Counted from the first letter of the stretch, positions 53,315 to 62,546 are shown. The stretch: DNA of 64,000 bases from Bdellovibrionia bacterium (GCA_030424715.1 JAUHWH010000002.1:273080-337079); one strand, 5' to 3'. Translations and numbers: made by a program. Notes: a model not told the origin generated them from the letters alone.

Positions 53315-54704
53315 AATGACCTCCAAAGAAACAGCGATCGTTGTTCTGGTAGGTGTTGATAAAATCGCTTCCTATTATGAACTCGTCAGAACCACCAAAA
53401 AAGTCACACTGAGAAAACAGTTCGATGCCCTTATACAAAGACCAGCGAATGTCCGAGCTCAACCAGATATTGTCATTCTGCAAGTTTTGGTTCGCCGCAA
53501 AGGAGGCATTAACCAAATAAACGCTTTTACTTTTAAAAAGAAGACCTTCCCACTTCACCCGCAGGGTCTCATCAAAACGATTTCGGTTCTGGAAGGTCGA
53601 AATTTGCGCATTGGCAAACACACCGCCCAACTGGGTCTGGGGGCGATCCACCCGGATGTATCCGACCCACAACCTCTGAGTGTTACTTAAACGAAACAGC
53701 TGGGTCGTTGAAAAGATATTTTGATCCGGAAGCACGGGATAGGTCGCACTGACCGGGAGATCATACTCCACTTGCCCTTCGTGAATCCACGAAAATACCG
53801 TTTTCACATTTTCAAAGTTCCAACCAATATCAAGCCCCATCACTTGGTGCATGGCCACCTGAGGAAGCACGGTAATATCACCGTTAAAGGTCGTTAGATT
53901 GAGAACACCCTGAAAGGGCAACACCAGATCGTTGCGCGGTTTGCTCATAGCAAACCCACTTAATATAAAATCTTTTTTGTTATGGGGGGTTCCGAATAAC
54001 ACACCAAACGAGGTTTGTACCACCACGTCTTGGGAGTTGGGAACATCAATATCATAGTTGAGCTTTGCCTTTTCCCCCGCCAGATTGATAATCCCCACCG
54101 GCTCATTAAACCAGGGGTTGCTCGAGGTCAGACGACCATTTGACAAATCGAAGGAGGGCCCTTGGGTCGGCAAGAATAAAGGAGAGGCAAAAAAGGTCAG
54201 ATCAAAATAGTTTTTTACAACTGGGAAATTGAGGAACAAACCCGTTAGGCCCTGCTGTTCCGGTCTCGCCTCGTTCCATTTAAAAATGGGCTGGGTCAAA
54301 CCCAGGTTCCAAAAGCTGTCAGCAAAAGACCAATCGTAGAGAGCACGGCCAATAGTGAAATGGGTTTTACCCATTTGCCCCATCCGATAAAAGAGTTGAG
54401 GCGCTTTAACGTACGAAGACGCTTTCTCCCCAACCAAGCCTCCAGCGCCCACATCAACCCAGAGCTGACTGTTGGACCACGTGTTCTGGATAAGGAGATT
54501 GATAAACCCCTGCCCATTATTGTCACTTTCATCGGTGAAATAGAAATCACCGCCGAGGCCAATGTCGACAATGGAGCCAAATTCAGCCACAGAAGGGCTC
54601 AGATGCAAAAAAAAGCCACAGCAGAATATGATAAAGCTCTTTGGCACTTCACTGAAGTTGGCCCTTAAGACTCTAAATAGCTGTTTTTTCGATACATTTA
54701 CCAT
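53304..54704 (-). CDS. Outer-membrane beta-barrel protein
   Basis: A roughly 466-residue protein. A cleavable signal (FIIFCCGFFLHLSPSVAEFG) is followed by many short amphipathic strands with aromatic girdles (FTIGRALYDWSFADSFWNLG, LWVGYIRVDRPQ). The chain ends HYAF, and a terminal Phe is the classic recognition signal of the barrel-assembly machinery. It could be a porin- or transport-like barrel. The start is uncertain: ATG 54704 gives a compact signal, while a TTG at 54743 and an ATG at 54731 give a longer one. Translationally coupled to the 930-residue lipoprotein. Confidence 0.8.
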   Translation of the reverse strand: MVNVSKKQLFRVLRANFSEVPKSFIIFCCGFFLHLSPSVAEFGSIVDIGLGGDFYFTDESDNNGQGFINLLIQNTWSNSQLWVDVGAGGLVGEKASSYVKAPQLFYRMGQMGKTHFTIGRALYDWSFADSFWNLGLTQPIFKWNEARPEQQGLTGLFLNFPVVKNYFDLTFFASPLFLPTQGPSFDLSNGRLTSSNPWFNEPVGIINLAGEKAKLNYDIDVPNSQDVVVQTSFGVLFGTPHNKKDFILSGFAMSKPRNDLVLPFQGVLNLTTFNGDITVLPQVAMHQVMGLDIGWNFENVKTVFSWIHEGQVEYDLPVSATYPVLPDQNIFSTTQLFRLSNTQRLWVGYIRVDRPQTQLGGVFANAQISTFQNRNRFDETLRVKWEGLLFKSKSVYLVNASFAANQNLQNDNIWLSSDIRWSLYKGIELFSQCDFFGGSDEFIIGSDFINTYQNNDRCFFGGHYAF

Positions 54705-54824
54705 CACACCCATTAATATTGCGATAATCATTCCCAGCAGCAAAGCCTAGCTTCGATATGAGAACTCATCCCCCTCCATCACTGTCTAATGTTTTTACAG
54801 GTCCCCTGCCCCGCTCTTAATGTG

Positions 54825-54850
54825 AAAAAGCGGAGTCACCTCCGCTTTTA
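54825..54850 (-). terminator. Intrinsic terminator of the Arg-rich lipoprotein gene
   Basis: Arms AAAAGCGGAG (54826-54835) and CTCCGCTTTT (54840-54849) pair over ten bases with a 4-base loop. On the leftward strand the hairpin ends in five T residues, 30 bases after the stop at 54880. Confidence 0.8.
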
Positions 54851-54879
54851 GCTCAAACATCTTGAATAGCAAGTGTTCT

Positions 54880-55614
54880 TTAGTAGTTGAAAATAGGCGA
54901 AAACACCCGGACGCGGCAATGCCTACGAACCGCTCTATAACGAGGACGGGGGTGCACATACATGGTTGTTGAGTATCCCCAAGAGTGGGCCCAAGAATGA
55001 CGATAGCGACGACTGATCGGGATACGGCAACGGCCATTGACCAAAATTCTCTGGTGGCTACAGATATCAAAGCCGTAGTAGCGACGATCGGGCTGAGCCC
55101 ACTGCCATGACTTAAAACGGTCATGCTGCCGTCGCGGGCGTCTCCAACGTCCATGATCGCGGTCATTGTACTGGCGTCCGCGGTTGCCTACGTGTCCATC
55201 ACAATTTCTACCTCGGCAGGTCTGTTGACCTCTACGGGGGCGATTATCGTTTTGTCCTCGGCGTACAGGACGGTCATTGCGCCCACGGTTGTGAACGGGT
55301 CGATCATCAGTGCCTCGGCGGGCCGTGCTCAACTGCTCTTCTTCCACAAATGAAATCTCATCATCTTGACTAAACTGGGGTACCGAAGTCCACTCCGCCC
55401 GTTCTGCAGCGGCTTGTAAAGCTTCTGGAGTTTCAAAATCACCTTCAATAATAGCGATCTGATTGAGTTCATCACCTGTGACGCCACCTTCTGCTTCCAG
55501 GGTTCTCACCAAGAGCACAGCGTTGCCGTCGCCAGCCACTTCATTTTTATCACCCGCACATCCTGCGAGAAGTGTCAAAAATCCAAACCCAACTATCAAT
55601 GAATTGATCTTCAT
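54880..55614 (-). CDS. Arginine-rich lipoprotein with short repeats
   Basis: A 244-residue lipoprotein (lipobox LLAGC). The first 90 residues are acidic. From about residue 100 there is a repetitive Arg/Asn/Asp/Gly stretch (DDRPVHNRGRNDRPVRRGQ, then NDNRPRRGQ) with an N-D-R-P-x-R-R-G-Q unit. The C-terminal third is basic, aromatic, and has four to six cysteines (QTCRGRNC, DICSHQRILVNGRC). The charge contrast between halves suggests self-interaction, or binding of the basic part to lipopolysaccharide, nucleic acid or peptidoglycan; this is inference. No family is recognised. Confidence 0.72.
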   Translation of the reverse strand: MKINSLIVGFGFLTLLAGCAGDKNEVAGDGNAVLLVRTLEAEGGVTGDELNQIAIIEGDFETPEALQAAAERAEWTSVPQFSQDDEISFVEEEQLSTARRGTDDRPVHNRGRNDRPVRRGQNDNRPRRGQQTCRGRNCDGHVGNRGRQYNDRDHGRWRRPRRQHDRFKSWQWAQPDRRYYGFDICSHQRILVNGRCRIPISRRYRHSWAHSWGYSTTMYVHPRPRYRAVRRHCRVRVFSPIFNY

Positions 55615-55721
55615 AAAAACTCCTTTTCTTTCTGCCCGTAGACTTAGCTGCCACTTTCTCAGGCAACAATAAGAATCTGGACCGATTGCAGTCTTTACAA
55701 AATCATCTTATGAGAGTTCGA

Positions 55722-56411
55722 TTAATTGAGACTGGGGGGAAGATCGGAGATGACACTCTTTGCGCCTCGCGTTAAGTATCGCTCAGCCTTCTCGTAGTCA
55801 TTCACTGTCCAAACCATCACCTTTTTCCCAAAGGCGATCACGCGCTCGCGGCTGTCTTTATCATCAAGCAAGGCTTGGTCCACGTTCAGGTAATCTGGGT
55901 TGATCAGCTTAAGACACAAACCAAACCAAAAGCTGGCCAGCCAAGCGGGATCACTCACAATATAGGCCCGCACCAAGGTTGGAGCGAGAACACGCAACCC
56001 TAAGAGCACCATCGGATTAAAAGAGGAGACCAACACCTTTTTATTGCCACGACACCTGAGGAGAAGACCCAGAAGTCGATTGGCCGTAAAAAAACCAAAC
56101 CAAGATTTCGACTTCACCTCGATATTAAGGCAACGGGGAACATCATCACTCTCTAAAACCTCCTGCAGAGTCGGTATATTCAAGGCTTGCAAATCGCTAC
56201 TTTTGATCCGACGTAGGTTTTTGTCCACTTTAAATAAGTTTTTTAAACTAAAATCATGAAAGACATGAAACACACCATCGGAACTCAACTGAGTGTCTAA
56301 CTCCACCATCTCGCAACCCATTTTTTTTGCGAGCTGGAAGGCCTCGAGAGTGTTTTCTCGCACCCCCTCTTTCCAGAAACCTCGGTGCAATTGCCAATTT
56401 GGAAAACTCAC
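55722..56411 (-). CDS. ugpQ: Glycerophosphodiester phosphodiesterase
   Basis: A 229-residue GDPD-family enzyme that hydrolyses glycerophosphodiesters to glycerol 3-phosphate and an alcohol. The catalytic HRG is in QLHRGFWKEGVRENTLEAF; acid and second histidine are in MVELDTQLSSDGVFHVFHD. IEVKSKSW, VMVWTVNDYEKA and the end VISDLPP match the family. The start is GTG at 56411, overlapping the upstream stop as GTGA. No signal peptide is seen, so cytoplasmic. It is the third gene of greA-AsmA-like-ugpQ. Confidence 0.9.
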   Translation of the reverse strand: MSFPNWQLHRGFWKEGVRENTLEAFQLAKKMGCEMVELDTQLSSDGVFHVFHDFSLKNLFKVDKNLRRIKSSDLQALNIPTLQEVLESDDVPRCLNIEVKSKSWFGFFTANRLLGLLLRCRGNKKVLVSSFNPMVLLGLRVLAPTLVRAYIVSDPAWLASFWFGLCLKLINPDYLNVDQALLDDKDSRERVIAFGKKVMVWTVNDYEKAERYLTRGAKSVISDLPPSLN

Positions 56412-58540
56412 GGAGCATCCTTTTCGATGGTCGGCTTCTTCCACACGCTTTTCAGTCGCTCAATGGCTTTTTTACGAGCCTCATTGATCTTGTTGGCCAT
56501 CGACTCACCCGGCAAAGCGCTATAGGAGATGCTGCTGTTGTCTTTTAAGAACTCTTGATGGCTATCCAACCACTGTTTTACCCAGGGCGTCTCTGGCGAC
56601 CACTGCCCAGAAAAAAGAGGACCTCGAAATTGCCATTTCAAAAACTTTTTGTCCGGCCGATCCCATTGCAACCAAGCTTGTAAATTACGTTCTGAGTCTC
56701 GCAATCCTTCGGAGCTAAGCTGCCAGCCATTCTTCAGCGCCACATAGCCCCTTCTCCAGAACAAGCGGCGGTTGGGCAGCACTTCAACAGTCATTGACAA
56801 CTCACGGAAATTCAAGCCCGTCGCCTTCCAGTCTTGATGAAGATGGGTTGGTTCCAGCCACGACACGAGCGGTGCCTCGCTGGCCACAGAACCTTGATCA
56901 ACACTGATCTTTAGTTTCGCAAGCCGACTCTTGCCCCCCTGGCCTTTCACCTTGAGGCGCTTCAGACTGTAGAGATCAGATTCCAAAGAGGGCGTGGCGA
57001 TCACTGCCGACCACTGGTTGACGCCTTGGCGAGTGGCTTCGAATTTACCATAAAGTTTCACGTCCGCGGGCTTCGACTGCAACATCAACTCGTAGATCCT
57101 AGGATTCAAACGCAACCGATGAAAGGAAACACGCCCCTGGGCACGGCGACTGGCGGGGGAAAATTCAACATCCAAGCGACCGTCAAATTCTCCGCCATCA
57201 AGCTCGATCCCTTGCAGTTCAATCTGCCACTTGTTGGACCGCCCTGAAAATTGGAACGGCAATTTTTTTACTTTTTGAATGTCCCGCAGGTTATTGTTGG
57301 AAAAAATAAGTTCAGAATCTCTGACAACACCACGGGTTGCAAAATGACCTTCAGAGTATTTGACCTCGCCAGAGAGAACCCCGTAGTTTGCCAACACCCC
57401 AGAAAAGTAAAGCCCTCTCTTGTTTTGAATGATCTTATCGAGGACCAGGTTCTGAAAATTCAACTGAAGATTTTTTAGTTCACTCAGTGTTCCTTGCAAG
57501 CTTTGCACACTGATGTTTCCATAAGGGCCATCCACCTTGCATTCCTCAACCTGAAAGCCAGTGGTCATGAGAGATTGCCAGGGAGAAGACACTTCAACCT
57601 GACAGCTGGCCCATAGGTAACTCACACCTCCGGGCTGTTTCAATATTTCAGACAGCGCCGACAAGGGCAGCTTTTCCATTTTAATTTTAAGGTCGGTCTG
57701 GTGATCAGGCCTTCGAGAAATATTGAGGTTGGCATCCACCTGCCCCTCACGGACAGAGACTTGGCTCAACACGCTCAACCCTTCGGGTGTCGACTCAATA
57801 CGAATGTGTCCGTCTAATCCCTGCAATTCGTTGGCCCCAATACTTAAATCGGTGACATCAGCCTTGAGAGAGACTTGCTCGCCCAACGAGCCATAGAGGC
57901 GCCCCTTGATCCGATTGTGAGATTTAAGAGATTGGATATCTGTAAAAATGAACTGACTCACATCAATGGATGCCACGGGCCTTGATTTCAACCACTGGTC
58001 CACCTGATTAAAAACTTGTTGTAAATCGAAGGAAGAGACCTTCTCGGCGACTTTGATTTTGGGCAGCCTGTTCTTTTTGGTCAAAGGGGAAGATGGCACC
58101 GGCTCGTCGCTGTCTTCGCTTGCAACAGTGGATGCGCACACTCGAGGTGCACTGACTTCTAGAAAAGGAATCTTGAGCCGCCCGATCCGAAGTTTTCCAG
58201 CAAGAAGATCCCTGGCATTCAGAGTGACGAGAAGGTTCTGAGCAGTGACTTTACGATTCGGACAATCCTTTTCGAAAATCTCCACCCGCTCCAAGGCGAT
58301 ACCAAAGACGGGAAGAAAGCTCGAACGCAAGCGGGGCTCAACAGGCCCCATGGAAAGAGAATACTTTTCGGAAATCTCTAAGGATTCTAAAATTTTTTGT
58401 TTTAGGGGTATGCGCTGGATGAAAAACTGCGACACCAACCCAAGAAAAAAAACCGCGCTAAACGCCACAGTGAAACGAAGCAGAGACTGTTTAAATCGAA
58501 TGTCTTGGCGCCGTGTAATTTTTCTAGGGGGCGAACTCAC
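56408..58540 (-). CDS. AsmA-like membrane-anchored periplasmic protein
   Basis: A 710-residue protein with one N-terminal membrane helix (FTVAFSAVFFLGLVSQFFI) and a long periplasmic part predicted as repeated beta strands. The first part (SFLPVFGIALERVEIFEKD, NLLVTLNARDLLAGKLRIGRL) is like the AsmA/TamB group that forms lipid-conducting grooves between membranes. The assignment to that group is by pattern only. GTG start with CCAGGAAC upstream; it lies 16 bases after greA in the same direction. The neighbouring glycerophosphodiesterase fits a role in phospholipid handling. Confidence 0.65.
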   Translation of the reverse strand: MSSPPRKITRRQDIRFKQSLLRFTVAFSAVFFLGLVSQFFIQRIPLKQKILESLEISEKYSLSMGPVEPRLRSSFLPVFGIALERVEIFEKDCPNRKVTAQNLLVTLNARDLLAGKLRIGRLKIPFLEVSAPRVCASTVASEDSDEPVPSSPLTKKNRLPKIKVAEKVSSFDLQQVFNQVDQWLKSRPVASIDVSQFIFTDIQSLKSHNRIKGRLYGSLGEQVSLKADVTDLSIGANELQGLDGHIRIESTPEGLSVLSQVSVREGQVDANLNISRRPDHQTDLKIKMEKLPLSALSEILKQPGGVSYLWASCQVEVSSPWQSLMTTGFQVEECKVDGPYGNISVQSLQGTLSELKNLQLNFQNLVLDKIIQNKRGLYFSGVLANYGVLSGEVKYSEGHFATRGVVRDSELIFSNNNLRDIQKVKKLPFQFSGRSNKWQIELQGIELDGGEFDGRLDVEFSPASRRAQGRVSFHRLRLNPRIYELMLQSKPADVKLYGKFEATRQGVNQWSAVIATPSLESDLYSLKRLKVKGQGGKSRLAKLKISVDQGSVASEAPLVSWLEPTHLHQDWKATGLNFRELSMTVEVLPNRRLFWRRGYVALKNGWQLSSEGLRDSERNLQAWLQWDRPDKKFLKWQFRGPLFSGQWSPETPWVKQWLDSHQEFLKDNSSISYSALPGESMANKINEARKKAIERLKSVWKKPTIEKDAP

Positions 58541-58556
58541 GAGTTCCTGGCCTTTC

Positions 58557-59033
58557 TTATTTAAAAATCAATTCAAGGATCTCGTATTCTTTTTCACCTT
58601 TGGGGCTAGAAACGATGGCAACATCGCCCACTCGTTTTCCGATAAGGCTGCGGGCAATGGGTGACAAAATCGAAATCAAACCGTTTTTGACATCGGCCTC
58701 GTCAATACCGACGATCTGATAGGTCACTTCTTCATCTGCCTCACAATCAAGCATCTTGACCTTGGCACCAAAAACGACTTTGTCGCTGTCAATCTTTGCA
58801 GGGTCTACAACCTCAGCACCAGCCAACTTGCTTTGAATATCCTGGATACGTCCTTCAACAAGGGCCTGTTTCTCTTTGGCCGCATCATATTCTGCATTTT
58901 CACTGAGATCACCATGAGAGCGGGCCTCTTCGATCTGCTTAATCACATCGGGACGCTCATTGTGTATGAGGTTTTTCAATTCTTCGTCCAGCAGTTTTTT
59001 GCCCCGAACTGTAAGGGGTAGCGTAGTTGACAT
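58557..59033 (-). CDS. greA: Transcription elongation factor GreA
   Basis: A 158-residue factor that rescues backtracked RNA polymerase by stimulating transcript cleavage. The coiled-coil N-terminus carries the catalytic acidic tip EARSHGDLSENAEYDAAKEK, and the FKBP-like C-terminal domain has ISILSPIARSLIGKRVGD. GGAGACTTGT precedes the ATG. It heads a leftward operon with the AsmA-like and glycerophosphodiesterase genes and is divergent from mgtE. Confidence 0.96.
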   Translation of the reverse strand: MSTTLPLTVRGKKLLDEELKNLIHNERPDVIKQIEEARSHGDLSENAEYDAAKEKQALVEGRIQDIQSKLAGAEVVDPAKIDSDKVVFGAKVKMLDCEADEEVTYQIVGIDEADVKNGLISILSPIARSLIGKRVGDVAIVSSPKGEKEYEILELIFK

Positions 59034-59167
59034 ACAAGTCTCCTTTATCTTCGCGATTTAAGGAACAAAAGAAGGTTCGTTTATATCCAAAGACTTTATT
59101 CCTAGCAATGATTTAAAGATATTATTATAGTGATGAAAAAGGTCACACTCAGCTCAAGGGGACATGG

Positions 59168-60535
59168 ATGAAACTCAATCCTACCAACAAAGCCATTCTC
59201 AAAAGATTGTTGGTGGGCCGTAATTCCAGACCCCTCAAGTCAATTATTCAGCGTGTGGAGCCCGCAGACCTCGCCTCGTACCTCTCTCACCTCTCTCGCC
59301 TGGAAAAACGCCGCCTGGTTGAGGCCTTGGTGACCGTGCAACGGGCTGGCTCGGTTTTAGAGCAAATTCCGGACTCCCAGCTGGGCGGTCTTCTCGAAGA
59401 TATCGACGATGAAAAAATGGCTCGCATCTTGAAGCACAGCTCCATAAGTGAAGGCTCCCATCTCTTGCAGTTCGTTGACCCCTCCCGTCATGAACCACTC
59501 CTGGTCAATCTCTCTGCAGAGAAAAAGGAGAAACTCCTGCAGTTTCTCAACTATCCTGAAGACTCGGCTGGGCGAATTATGGACTCGCACTTCTTTACAT
59601 TGTCGTCGGAATTAACCACTCAACAAGGACTGGAACAGCTTCGTCAGAAATCCAAAGAAGAGAGTATCTACTACATCTATTGCGTATCCGATGATTTTCG
59701 CCTGACAGGAGTGGTGTCTCTGCGAGACCTGGCCATCAATGACCCCACCACCCGAATCTATGACATTGCAAAAAAAGAAATTGTCACCGTTCATCCAGAA
59801 ATGCCAGAAGAACAGGTCGCGCAATTGGTGAGCCATTACGACTTTATCGCACTGCCAGTGGTTGACGACCACGGAAAAATATTAGGTATTATCACGGTCG
59901 ACGACATCCTCGATATCATCGAAGAACAAGCCACTGCCGATATTTACGCCACCGCCGGTTTGCAAGAAAGCGATCGCGTGTATTCTCCCCTTTCGCAAAA
60001 AATTATGAGTCGAACACCTTGGATGATTCTCAACCTCATTCTCGCCGGAACTGCGAGCTTTGTGCTGCATATGTTCGAAGGTATTCTGGGAGAGCTGGTG
60101 ATTTTGGCTGTCACCAAGAATATCGTCACCAGTACCAGTGGCAACGCCGCCATTCAATCCCTCACCATCACCACTCGTGGACTGGCTGTGAATGACTTTC
60201 AATACATAAGTAAAAGAATGGTATTACTGCGCGAAACTCTCACCGGAACGACCCTTGGATTTATCACGGGGAGTCTTGCGGGTGTTGCCATATTCTTATT
60301 CAAGAACGATCTGAACTACGGCTTCTTGGTGGGATCGATCATGTTTCTATCGATGATCGCCACATCTTTTGTGGCCTGTGCCACCGGAGTGGGAGTGCCA
60401 ATTTTTCTAAAGCATATTGGCCGCGACCCTGCTGTTGGCAGTGGCGTCATAGTCACTGTCGTTACTGACATTTTTGGATTTATATCATTCCTTGGTCTTG
60501 CGACCTTAGCCCTTCCATACTTCGGGTTGAGCTAG
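59168..60535 (+). CDS. mgtE: Magnesium transporter MgtE
   Basis: A 455-residue inner-membrane magnesium channel/transporter. The N-terminal helical superhelix (LASYLSHLSRLEKRRLVEAL), two CBS domains (about 130-260; YIYCVSDDFRLTGVVSLRDL, FIALPVVDDHGKILGIITVD) and five membrane helices follow in the standard order. In the pore region the usual GGN-A-G-x-Q appears as TSTSGNAAIQSLTITTRGLA, so the first Gly is Ser and the Pro ahead of it is absent. AAGGGGAC precedes the ATG. No M-box riboswitch was recognised in the 134-base leader. Confidence 0.93.
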   Translation: MKLNPTNKAILKRLLVGRNSRPLKSIIQRVEPADLASYLSHLSRLEKRRLVEALVTVQRAGSVLEQIPDSQLGGLLEDIDDEKMARILKHSSISEGSHLLQFVDPSRHEPLLVNLSAEKKEKLLQFLNYPEDSAGRIMDSHFFTLSSELTTQQGLEQLRQKSKEESIYYIYCVSDDFRLTGVVSLRDLAINDPTTRIYDIAKKEIVTVHPEMPEEQVAQLVSHYDFIALPVVDDHGKILGIITVDDILDIIEEQATADIYATAGLQESDRVYSPLSQKIMSRTPWMILNLILAGTASFVLHMFEGILGELVILAVTKNIVTSTSGNAAIQSLTITTRGLAVNDFQYISKRMVLLRETLTGTTLGFITGSLAGVAIFLFKNDLNYGFLVGSIMFLSMIATSFVACATGVGVPIFLKHIGRDPAVGSGVIVTVVTDIFGFISFLGLATLALPYFGLS

Positions 60536-60616
60536 CCACTACTCAACCTTGCCTTTTCAAATTGAAGACCCCATAAATGCTTTTCAGAAACAAGGGTTTC
60601 ATGTACTCTTTAGATT

Positions 60617-61600
60617 ATGATCGAAAATGTCGCCAATAAAATCAAAGCCGCCCAATCTATACTCCTGACCACCCATCGCCAGTGTGACGGAGACGGACTA
60701 GGCTCTGAATTGGCGATTTATCATGCCTTAAAAAAGATCGGCAAAGACGTTCGCATTTTGAACGTTGATGGCACACCCAAGAAGTACGACTTCCTTTCTC
60801 CTGACGACCACATCCAGTACTTCGACAGCAAACATGATCCCATCGATCACCCCGATCTGGCTCTCATTTTTGACACCAATGACAGACGCCTCATTGAACC
60901 TCTTTACGGTAAGTTGCAGGCCCATTGCAAAGATATCATTTTCGTGGACCACCACCCCGTTTTGTCAGAAGGCCCGACGCCGACCGAAGGCTCAATCATC
61001 AACATCCGAGCGGCCAGCACAGGTGAATTGGCCTACGATATTATCAAGTGCCTCGATATCCCTCTTGATCCCATCATCGCGCGGGCGATCTACACCAGTA
61101 TTGTTTTTGACACCCAGCTTTTTCGTTATGTTCGAAATTCACCTCGTTCCCATGAGGTGGCGATCGAGTTGCTCAAGCACGAAAAGGAACCCGCCGAGGT
61201 TCATCGCCGATTGTTTGGAAACTTCACGGCCCTTAAACTCAAGTTTATCGCCAACTCCCTTGCTAAGGTCGAATTCACTGAAAATGATCAGCTGGCCATA
61301 CTCCACATCCGCAAGACAGACCTCGCTGACATGGGCCTTAATATTGATGACAGTCGTGACTTGGTCGACATGATTATGAATATTGAATCCGTACAGGCGG
61401 CCGCCGTTTTACGAGAAGACAAACCGGGGCAGTTTAAAATGAGCCTTCGTAGTAAAGGCGAGTTCCCTATTCTATCCATAGCCGAAGGCTTCGGCGGCGG
61501 TGGTCACCACTTTGCCTCTGGTGCCAGTCTACACGGAAAATACGAAGACCTTAAAGAGCAGATTTTAAATGAAATGAAAGAGCTTCTTAAGAAATATTAA
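60617..61600 (+). CDS. nrnA: DHH-family bifunctional oligoribonuclease/pAp phosphatase
   Basis: A 327-residue cytoplasmic enzyme of the NrnA type that degrades nanoRNA, including pGpG left from c-di-GMP breakdown, and 3',5'-pAp. DHH motifs are QCDGDGLGSELA (motif I), IFDTNDRRL (II), FVDHHPVL (III) and IVFDTQLFRY (IV), and the DHHA1 end is FGGGGHHFASGASL. Ligand residues are intact. Given the many c-di-GMP proteins in the window, a role in finishing that turnover is attractive, but this is inference. The ATG at 60617 has no clear ribosome site. Confidence 0.92.
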   Translation: MIENVANKIKAAQSILLTTHRQCDGDGLGSELAIYHALKKIGKDVRILNVDGTPKKYDFLSPDDHIQYFDSKHDPIDHPDLALIFDTNDRRLIEPLYGKLQAHCKDIIFVDHHPVLSEGPTPTEGSIINIRAASTGELAYDIIKCLDIPLDPIIARAIYTSIVFDTQLFRYVRNSPRSHEVAIELLKHEKEPAEVHRRLFGNFTALKLKFIANSLAKVEFTENDQLAILHIRKTDLADMGLNIDDSRDLVDMIMNIESVQAAAVLREDKPGQFKMSLRSKGEFPILSIAEGFGGGGHHFASGASLHGKYEDLKEQILNEMKELLKKY

Positions 61601-62039
61601 AAAATGGCGCCAATTTTGTTTTTCTAGGAAAAGCCACATAAAAACCAAAATAAGCAAACAGTAAGAAAGGGATTCCCTTTAAGGTACTCTGAGTCCAAAC
61701 CGACAACAGAACACCGTATAATCCCAAGGTCTCAAACAGAACAAACTGGAAAACCAAGGCAATAAGAACACTTTGCTTTCTGTCTTTCAGGGGCATTCTC
61801 AGAATTCTCTTTTTCCGCAGGGCCATATAATTTTTGAAAAATACAAAACCGAAAATAAAAGTGATCACACCGAGTACAGTGACCATCCACTCAAGACGTG
61901 AAGAGGGCAGTGGGTCCCGCTTCACGAACACCAGCTGACTCTGAACGTAAAAAAGAGTCATACTCAGGCACAATCCAGACCACAGATAAAGGGCTTGTTT
62001 TTGGGTGCTTTTAAGAAACTTTTCATTCTCGTTGTTCAT
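61587..62039 (-). CDS. Small integral membrane protein, four helices
   Basis: A 150-residue protein with four hydrophobic segments (LYLWSGLCLSMTLFYVQ, WMVTVLGVITFIFGFVFF, SVLIALVFQFVLFETLGLYG, GIPFLLFAYFGFYVAF) and a basic loop between the second and third (ALRKKRILRMPLKDRKQ). The 3' end overlaps nrnA by 14 bases in convergent orientation. No family is recognised. Confidence 0.7.
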   Translation of the reverse strand: MNNENEKFLKSTQKQALYLWSGLCLSMTLFYVQSQLVFVKRDPLPSSRLEWMVTVLGVITFIFGFVFFKNYMALRKKRILRMPLKDRKQSVLIALVFQFVLFETLGLYGVLLSVWTQSTLKGIPFLLFAYFGFYVAFPRKTKLAPFFNIS

Positions 62040-62114
62040 CTCGATCTTGTATCACAAAACCACGCAGCGAGAAAGAATTAGCAGAGGTCTGTTCTTTTGT
62101 GCTAAAATATTATC

Positions 62115-62546
62115 ATGAAGAAAAGCTTCCAATGGACTGAAGACGGTCGAGAACAGCTGGAAATCACCCTTGAAATCGAGGACTCTGCGATCACCCATGT
62201 GGATATGAAATGCGTGGGTTGCCTGCCATTTCTTGAAATGAGTCAGAGCATGAAAACCAAACTCAATGGCAGCATCGCCGACCTCACAGCCCCCACCGGC
62301 ACGGATCATGCCTCCATGATTTGGCGCCAGATCATTTCTGAAATTCAAGAAGAATGGCAGCTGCCAGTTCCTCAAGAGGAATTGTGTCACTGCCGTAAGG
62401 TCTCCACCCAACGGGTCGATCGGGCTGTGGTTTTTGGTGCCCACACTATCGATGAGGTTCGCAAGCGCACATCAGCCAACACCGGCTGCGGAACTTGCAA
62501 AGACGACCTGATGCAAATTATCAACCACCGCCTTAAAGTCGGATGA
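62115..62546 (+). CDS. Two-domain protein ending in a BFD-like [2Fe-2S] domain
   Basis: A 143-residue protein. The N-terminal part (TLEIEDSAITHVDMKCVGCL) has a CxxC and resembles small Fe-S or metal-scaffold folds only loosely. The C-terminal half is BFD/NirB-like: ELCHCRKVSTQRVDRAVVFG, then TSANTGCGTCKDDLMQI, giving CxC and CxxC ligands of a bacterioferritin-associated ferredoxin-type [2Fe-2S] cluster. Its stop overlaps the next start as ATGA, so it is coupled to the metallo-beta-lactamase-fold gene. It could be an electron carrier or Fe-S sensor. No ribosome site is visible. Confidence 0.75.
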   Translation: MKKSFQWTEDGREQLEITLEIEDSAITHVDMKCVGCLPFLEMSQSMKTKLNGSIADLTAPTGTDHASMIWRQIISEIQEEWQLPVPQEELCHCRKVSTQRVDRAVVFGAHTIDEVRKRTSANTGCGTCKDDLMQIINHRLKVG

